Shown here piece after piece: positions 56,964 through 64,000 of a stretch of DNA of 64,000 nt. The stretch covers positions 93,001 to 157,000 of the forward strand of contig NW_026729182.1 of the NCBI RefSeq assembly GCF_030272615.1, read 5' to 3'. A program made the translations under genes and the position numbers. The first letter of the stretch is position 1. Every line of letters begins with the position of its first letter. Source of the DNA: Cryptomeria japonica (Eukaryota > Streptophyta > Pinopsida > Cupressales > Cupressaceae). Below the pieces are notes generated by a model, which ran no database searches, had not been told where the DNA came from, and worked only from the letters and a program-made list of their open reading frames with translations.

Positions 56964-58085
56964 ACAAGATGTTGACTGATTATCCGTACAAACAATGTAG
57001 AAAACATAGACTGCAAAGATGCCATATGATGAGAAGCCCCTAAATCTAGAAGCCATCTCCATGAATCATGACTTGTAGTAGCACAAAGAGATTTTCCTTT
57101 TCTTGTCCCAAAAGAGTGAGTCTTCCTACTTGTAGAAGCCATGAATGCTTTCCCTTTTCCTTTTGAATGTGAGGAAATATAAGTTGATGAATCATCCTTC
57201 TTGTAGATATTAGGCAAATCAATGTTATGTTTTTTGAAGATATGTGTGAGCTCATCAATCTTCTTAGAATGACAACGACGCTCCTCATGACCAAACTCTT
57301 TAAAATAGGCACAAGTAGGTCTCTCCCTCTTTGTTGAATTGTCCCTCTTGGAAGATGATGAATCTCCTTATTGTGGAGAAGATGGTGCTTTGTCCTTAGG
57401 ATTTGATTGCCATTTCTTCTTGTTGGAGTTGTCCTTTCCTTGATTTCCTTTGTTCTCTTGATTTTCCACACTTAGAAGTCTTAATAATGCCCATGCTTAT
57501 CAACTTAGTTTGTTCTATCATCAACATTTTGGTGAAAGCATCAAATGTAGGCATTGTATAGCTTGAACCCATTGTCATCCTATGGGTTTGGAAACTAGAA
57601 ACAAATTTTGCGTATTCTTGTGGAAGCTTGCCGATCAAGTTGAAGATCAATTGAGTATCCTTCTTATCAATGTCACAATCCTTGAGTTGTACCCTCAACT
57701 CTTTTTCCTTAGTGACATAATCTTGTATAGTATCAAATTTCTTAGGATCTAACATGGTGAGATCACTACCAATTTGATATACCCTAATCTCATCAACTTG
57801 ACCATACAAGTCTTGAAACTTTTGCCAAGCATCCTTGATTAGAGTACATTTCTCAATATAAAAAATGAGATCTTTTGATACATACTTTCTTAAGGTACCA
57901 ATTTCCATGATATTTTTAGAGAGCCAATCCAAGTGACCAACAGGATCAATCTTAGGATCAGTGGGAGAAACAATAGTTCCATCAATGTAATGAGTTAGTC
58001 CTTTTTCCATAAGTTTACTCCATGCATCAATTTTCCAAGTACCATTATTATGAGGAGTTAAGAAAGGAAACTTAGAAGAACCCAT
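56964..58085 (-). pseudogene. Copia-type gag and protease start of Copia-N2
   Basis: Starts at ATG 58083-58085 (MGSSKFPFLTPHN). The gag domain has IDAWSKLMEKGLTHYIDGT, WQKFQDLYGQVDEIRVYQI, KKDTQLIFNLIGKLPQEYAKF. After a frameshift near 57450 a knuckle reads CAYFKEFGHEERRC, with Phe replacing the second Cys, and the protease start reads WRWLLDLGASHHMA (copia type D-S/L-G-A-S). The frame ends at the internal LTR piece. TGA/TAG stops are few. Confidence 0.8.
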
Positions 58086-59378
58086 AGTAGCAAAAAGGGA
58101 AAAACACAAGATAGAGAGAGGCACAATCACACAAGACACCCCACCAAATTACTCAATCAAGAAACCCCCCCAAAATCATGATTTGGCACTTTATACTTAG
58201 TGCATGTACAATGGGCCACTTACAAAACAAAGAAAGGTGGACTTCTGATGTCAACTTTACAACTTATCAAAATGAGATATGAGAGACTTCAACAAATACT
58301 GCTAGTGATCTAAACTGAGATCCAAGCAAAATACAATTAACAAATAGGCCAAAAAATGACCAAATATTGAAAGTACAATTTCTACTCAAAGTCACTGCAA
58401 AAAATGACAGATAATGAAAGAAGACAAAAAATTATGCACTTTCAAAAAAATGGCACCTGTAAAAGAGTCCATATGAGCCCAAACGATGCCTCCAAAGTTG
58501 TAAAAATCGGGATTTCACGATTTCAAAAAAACTTGTATCTGAAAATCAGAAAATTTTTGCACCACTATACCGATCACGAAATCCTACCCCAAAACAAAAA
58601 AAAATTGCTAGAAAAAAGGAGTCCGGATGAGTGAGATATCACTATTTGAAAATTGCCTGCAAAATTACAATTTCTGGAAAATTTCCGTCGCAGCTTCAAA
58701 CTTCAACCTCTAGATTTGGCCTTTGATGTCCGATTTGGATGAAACAAAAGACAAAATTGACTTTATTGGACCTCCTCAATCCAATGATAACCTCATATTT
58801 GACCCATCAAGCTTCAATAATAACCTGCAATATAAAGCTCCAAAATACACAACCCCAAATTGCATCAAATTTATTTCAATTGGCAAACCAATGACACTGT
58901 AATGGCTCTAATACCATGTGACATTTTGCCAAGATCAAGAGGCAATGAAAATCATAAATAAGAGAGAACAAAATAGATGATAGGAATAAACTATATTCTA
59001 TCAAAGATGAAAATATTGATAAACTGGATCATCAATCGTTACATACAATGAATATGTCTACATATATAGGCAAGGCTATATGGATATGTGAGCACACAAA
59101 CATGACATGTGGCTCAATAAGAAACAAGGGTAGGTAGGAAATAGGTGTGGGTAGTTAGGAGAAACAATATGATATTCCACATGAGGTGGATCACCCACTG
59201 AATGTGGAATGTAACATCAAGATAAGTCCACAAAAGGTGGAAATTCTCCTACACACACTATCCCAATGTGTTAAAAACACCCAAGTGTCTCATACCCAAA
59301 CTACTATGAAATGCATTTCCTAAGTAAAATTAAGTAAGGTGTAATAATATCCATGATGAATAATTATTTACACCAATA
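58086..59378 (-). repeat. Leader, primer site and 5' LTR of Copia-N2
   Basis: 58917-59378 is the LTR (462 bp; its outermost CA is now TA on the plus strand). 58086-58903 is leader DNA without a gene, related to the Copia-N1 leader. Confidence 0.8.
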
Positions 59379-59383
59379 ATTTT

Positions 59384-60999
59384 TAATTAAATGCATTTAC
59401 AACTATACATTCAATTTAAATGTACAATACAACTATATGAAATTTTTAATAGAATTTACTTCAATATTTATTGACTAGTCTGGTTGAATTTTTATTGTGA
59501 ATGCGAATGCCACAGGTATTTAGTCAATCTTGTGTTCATACGTTAGGAAATTGTAAATAGTGCATGTCTTCCTTGTGTGGTTAGTCTAAGAAAATTTTTA
59601 TTTATTATTTAATTTAATACATATAAATCTTATTAAGTTGCACCAAAAATGGATGTTCAATCTATTGTTTATGATTCAAGAATCCTTTGAATATTTCAAT
59701 TATTTGTAGCACTATGGTTGTGTTTAGTTAAGAAAAGAAATTAGTTACATTGAGATCTATTTGCTTATATGCGTTATTTTATTCTAATAGAATTTCAAGA
59801 TGAGGATTTATAAACCATATTCCTTTCTTACCCCATCTTTTGATATTTTTTTAAAAATAAAATCTAAAATCAAAACAAATATTCAAAAGTGTAAAAAAAT
59901 TATATATCTTACCTTGAGTGTTTGGTGTGAAATATTTGTCACTAACTTATAGTATTTCTCTATATATTAATATATATACATAAATTAAATACCAATTTAC
60001 ATTATTTTTACTCTCCTTTTTTATTAAAATTTTTTTTTTTAATTATTTAAGTTATATGTCATAGATCAAATATAATGTGATGAAATAATCAATTAAATGT
60101 AATATAATAATTTTATTTATGCAATCCATCCTTTCCATTTTCCTATATTGACATTATTTGATACATCTATCAATGTATAATAAATAAATATTTGTAATTA
60201 ACTCATACTAATATAGTAGTGCATTTAGTTCTATTCTTTTTACAATTTATTATGAAATCCAATTAATGATCTTGGAAATAAATATGAGATGTTGGCACTC
60301 ACATTTTTTTTTCATTTCTAACAATCATTTAGCTTTAATATTTATATTTAAATATTTTAAAATAAACATGTTTGACTTAACTACTAATAAAATTATTTTC
60401 AAACAATTGATATCATCAATTGTGATTTTCATTGGATTTATGTTATTTTACAATTTAGATTTGTTTAGATTTTTTTTAAACAATTCTACATGACTTTAGA
60501 AATAGTTAAATGATGTGGAGGAAAAACAAACTATTAAAAAAATGTTTTTTTGTTCATCTATTGTATTCAAAAAAGTTTTTTATGTGTAAAAATAATAAAC
60601 CAAAATTTTTCATTTTGTATTTAAAAAATGTTCAATAAAAATTTCAAATTACTCAAAAGTTATTATGTGGAGAGGCTTCTAGATATTTAAGTATAATCAA
60701 ACACATATGATTTATAGTTGTACATGTATATGATTTATACTCAAGTATAATATAATAATAAACACATGCATATATATAAAGTATAATCTAACGTGCACAT
60801 GATATAATCTGAATACATGGCAATATAAAGTAAGTCCAAGAATAAAATCTCAATATAAAGTAACTCTGAATACATAGCAATGTAAAGCAAGTCTGAATGT
60901 AGCAATACGTGCATGTCTAGATGAAATTCTAGAATGCATATATAAAAATATAAACAGATGAGCTATAAAGTGGCCAATCAACATGCATCATGTCGGCCT
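59384..60999. other. AT-rich intergenic DNA
   Basis: Nothing recognised: no conserved motif in any frame. A family of GTATAATCTAA/AATATAAAGTAA words recurs at 60770-60900. Confidence 0.4.
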
Positions 61000-62826
61000 C
61001 AAACAGAGCAACCGTCTGAGTGACAGTCCTGATGAGAGTCTGCATGTCTAATAGACCCCTGTAAAAGTAGAATTTATATTTAAATATTAAAAATATATCT
61101 AGACATGTATGAATATTAAATTTAAATAATAAAATAGACTAGAGTAAATTAAAATATATTCTAACACACATGTACTTACAAAATCCACAACTAACCTGTC
61201 CACTAGCAGGTGTAGCATCCAAAGCATCTCGCCTACGCACACGTGGCTCTGAACTCAAGCTAGGAGTGACATGAGGTACTGTTGTACATACACATTTATA
61301 TTTTAGGATTTCTTTGAACAATAAATGATACTTATTTAAAGTTATTTATTAAATCTTAAAAATTGCATGTACATCCTTTTAAAAATTATGCGCATGTACA
61401 CACCTATGTATCAGGAGCCTATATAGTCTGATCATCTCCTATGGTCATATCAACCACATCATTCATGCATGCATATCTCTCTCTACCTGTATGAATGATT
61501 GAGGAGTGTAAGGGGCTAACTATATGACTAGGAATCGATGAAGTGTCTGATGTGAGTAGCATATCCATTAAACCATTCTGGCTTAGACCTCGTAACTACT
61601 TCTCAAATGAATCCAAGTCCTCATTTGTCATATGGACTTGATTAGCCCTTATATGCTCCATTGCTTCAACAGAGTGATCTGTAGGTGGGTCACAAGAAGC
61701 ATATGTAGAGTGATGAGAATGATGTGACCGTCTTGGCGTATGCGCGATGCAGTAGCCTGCATGTCTCTAAGAATCTCAACTCTAATAGCAGCCAATGGTA
61801 TCCCAAGTCGAGATGAAATAAACCGATATGAATGTAAAAATTCCTCACATAGATACTGTGACATCTGTACATGTCTAGCACCTCCGTCTATAGCCACTAC
61901 ATCATCTGTCGAGGGGATGCCAACAATAACATACTAATCTAAATCTCAAGCCACCCCATGACCGAAAGATGCATTTGTGGATGATCTGGAATGTTGTCGG
62001 CTCATCATATATCTACCCAACCCATCTAATGATATGGTGGCTTTTATTGATGTAATATATTCAATCCTATTAATTGCTTCTCTTTATGAAACAATCACAA
62101 CATGATCTATTGTGGGGGAGAGGGCCGGGGCTATCGCCAGAAATCTCTCACCAGCAAGCTCCCTATGTTTGGGTGGAGCTCTATCACACCTACAATATGC
62201 ATCTCTATCAGCAATATTTCCCCTCCCCTATCCATAATATCTGGGAATGTCAAGGTAATTGGGTTTCAGCTAACAGTGAACCTCAACATAGACCTATTGT
62301 GCAAAGTATAACAACATTTGGTCATTATTAGGATAATGACCATGGGCAGCTAAGAAGCGTGGGTAAATCAACTCTGCAACCTGTGGATCAATGCATCGTG
62401 TCACCCGATATCCTCTCACCTTCTTCTTCTCCTAATATTGTGGAAAACATCTCTCCTTAATAGTTTCCTTCGAGATTGCCCCCAACACGTCCGCAAAGGA
62501 ATGAGGACCCCTCACCTTAGCCCTCAACTGTCTATATATAGAATCTATAACCTATGGTGAAAATGAGGTGTGGCTAACTATATGATCCCTCAAAGACTAT
62601 AAACTCCTAAAATGGATTCGCATGTACTCTTATACAGGGCATCAGTCTGTGGGTCATCTAAAATACCTCTCAATTTCCTCACCTCATGGTCACTACAATG
62701 GAAAATGGTATCGATATCAAGGAGAGGGTCCTTATCAGGAGCCCATGGAGGTGGATCGTAACCAGGAGCCTCTGCATCAAGATCTTGATAAAAAATAGGT
62801 ACATGGCCCGGATCCTGATCCTCCAT
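61000..62826 (-). pseudogene. Intron-containing gene or transposon gene of unknown family
   Basis: Minus strand, starts MEDQDPGHVPIFYQDLDAE (62826), with HCSDHEVRKLRGIL. After a frameshift near 62600: VIDSIYRQLRAKVRGPHSF, ADVLGAISKETIKERCFPQY, KKKVRGYRVTRCIDPQVAEL, YPRFLAAHGHYPNNDQML, RGNIADRDAYCRCDRAPP, ending at TAA 62084-62086. Five in-frame TAG stops at 62228, 62270, 62294, 62432 and 62552 each fit a former CAG. Downstream, ARHVQMSQYLCEEFLHSYRF (61690-61890) and VTPSLSSEPRVRRRDALDATPASGQ with a GGACAG|GTTAGT donor (61180) and TTTACAG acceptor (61060) look like further exons. I do not recognise the family; transposase or captured gene are both possible. Confidence 0.55.
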
Positions 62827-62879
62827 CTATCTAGGTAGATCATAAAGTTAAAATTTATGTAAGCACACACACATGAAGT

Positions 62880-63420
62880 TCATTCAATTTAAAACATTAA
62901 ATTAAAATTAGTTAAATTATATATAGAGAGAGAGATCATTAATCTTGAGCTCATTAACTTAAAATGTACACATATGACTTGTACTCAAACAATTCATCTA
63001 TATACATGAAGTTCTGACATATTTTGTCTATATACATGAAGTTATCGCATAATTCAAATTTAAATAAATTATTTTAAAGAGTGCGAGAGGGAGATCATTA
63101 AAAATATATAAATTTATCTATATATCACATACATACATTTTAAATTATTTAAACATTAATGAGAGAGAGAGGGAGATCATTTTCATGGCAGAGAGAGAGA
63201 TATCATTAATTTCAAAGAGAGAATCATTAAAGATATATACATGTACTAAATTAAAACATAATTTTTAAAAATTAAAACACATGCTGAGAAAATTAAGGGA
63301 AGAGAGCTCAAAAGACTAAATCATGTACATGTATATACTAATTCAAATACATGCCGATTAAATTAAGGGACTTGAGAGAAAATCTTGACTAAATCACAAT
63401 GTGATAAGTATGTGGTCAAA
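62880..63420. repeat. GAGAGAGATCATTA-type degenerate repeats
   Basis: GAGAGAGAGATCATTAA and close variants recur near 62925, 63080, 63160, 63190 and 63220, spaced irregularly among AT-rich DNA. No gene. Confidence 0.6.
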
Positions 63421-63451
63421 TAGGGTCCTCAGGGGTATATTATAAACATTA

Positions 63452-64000
63452 GGATGTTATAAGGGTCATAAGTGGTCGTAAGGGGTCACACATGTCTTAG
63501 AATACATGTGTGACCCCTTAGGACCACATATGACCCCTTTGGACACTTTGTGATGGACTAAGGGGTATGTCGTACACACATGATGTAATAAGGGGTCATA
63601 TGTGGTCCTAAGGGGTCACACATGTGTTAGAAAAAACTGTCTGACCCCTTAGGACCACATATGACCCCTTAGGACACTATGTGACCTTAAGGGGTATGTC
63701 GTACACACTAGGATGTTATAAGGGGTCATATGTGCTCCTAAGGGATCACACATGTGTTAGAAAACATGTGTGACCCCTTATGACCACATATGAATCCTTA
63801 GGACACTATGCGATTCTAAGAGGTATGTTGTACACACTAAGATATTATAAGGGGTCATATGTGGTCATAAGGGTCACGCATGTGTTAGAAAACATGAGTG
63901 GCCCCTTATGACTTCATATGATGTTTTATGACACTATATGATCCTAATGGGTATGTTGTATACACTAGGATGTTATAAGGTGTCATATGTGGTCCTAAGG
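63452..64000. repeat. Tandem array of about 129-bp hairpin units, continues off the window
   Basis: Units begin at about 63461, 63600, 63720, 63849 and 63977 (spacing 139, 120, 129, 128). Each has an inverted repeat of about 37 bp per arm: GGGGTCATATGTGGTCCTAA then GGGGTCACACATGTGTT, a loop of a few bases, and the reverse complement, followed by a linker with GGGGTATGTCGTACACACTAGG. Differences between units include compensating-type changes. Confidence 0.9.

Larger units (their letters stand above)
55090..59378 (-). mobile_element. Copia-N2: non-autonomous Ty1/copia element with ATTTT target duplication
   Basis: LTRs 55090-55546 and 58917-59378, with primer site at 58904-58916 (minus TGGTATTAGAGCC). 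ATTTT flanks both ends (55085-55089, 59379-59383). Minus-strand order: leader, gag, protease start, fragment of an LTR end, unknown ORF, 3' LTR. Integrase, RT and RNase H are missing, so it depends on another element. Same family as Copia-N1. Confidence 0.9.

Overview
This is a gene-poor, repeat-packed piece of a plant nuclear genome. The retroelement families, the tRNA primers they use, the dual RNase H, the plant mobile domain and an F-box/LRR gene with a GT-AG intron all point to a plant. One host gene in 64 kb, many old and heavily mutated elements, and little sign of removal suggest a large genome such as a conifer or another gymnosperm; that last step is inference. There are no tRNA or rRNA genes, CRISPR arrays or bacterial-type operons.

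Layout. Positions 1-8.6 kb: an Athila-like Ty3/gypsy element on the minus strand with tRNA-Asp primer site, gag, protease, RT/RNase H, integrase and an extra 3' ORF; its 3' LTR lies off the window. 8.6-9.19 kb: a plus-strand LTR-like promoter fragment. 9.19-13.36 kb: LINE-1 (minus, 5'-truncated) with RT, zinc-finger/RNase H and a further ORF3. 13.36-19.06 kb: the host block, with an LTR remnant, flank A, an F-box/LRR gene (14277-15763, one intron), a 1.2 kb foldback element, flank B and an older copy of flank A. 19.06-20.93 kb: 3' half of a Ty1/copia element (minus). 20.9-24.4 kb: LTR-like DNA with a duplicated TATA segment, a probable solo LTR (LTR-A) and a TA microsatellite. 24.4-30.55 kb: LINE-2 (minus) with ORF1, endonuclease, RT, RNase H and again an ORF3. 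30.55-31.49 kb: LTR-B.

31,673-51,937: one complete but decayed Tat-type Ty3/gypsy element (Gypsy-2, minus, about 20 kb including a nested copia element) with LTRs, tRNA-Lys primer site, polypurine tract and a GATAT/GATAC target duplication. It carries gag, protease, a G-patch, RT, two RNase H domains and integrase on the minus strand, and a plant-mobile-domain gene on the opposite strand. Copia-N1 (42,171-45,638) sits inside its pol. 51.94-53.8 kb: a second copy of the host block in which the F-box gene is missing. 53.85-54.8 kb: exon-like fragments with a 160-bp tandem duplication. 55,090-59,378: Copia-N2 with a perfect ATTTT target duplication. 61-62.83 kb: a decayed intron-containing gene or transposon gene of unknown family. 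63.42-64 kb: an array of about 129-bp units, each a near-perfect hairpin.

How it fits together. Three unrelated retroelements (Athila-like, LINE-1, LINE-2) each carry, downstream of their polymerase, an ORF of the same protein family. The Tat element instead carries a plant mobile domain gene in antisense, and the leaders of its sense and antisense genes share a 21-bp-spaced TTAGCGCTTTTG-type repeat. Copia-N2 appears to have captured DNA from beyond an LTR. Nearly all the coding regions are broken by stops of the CAG-to-TAG and CGA-to-TGA type expected from deamination of methylated cytosine. The F-box gene is the only intact coding gene.
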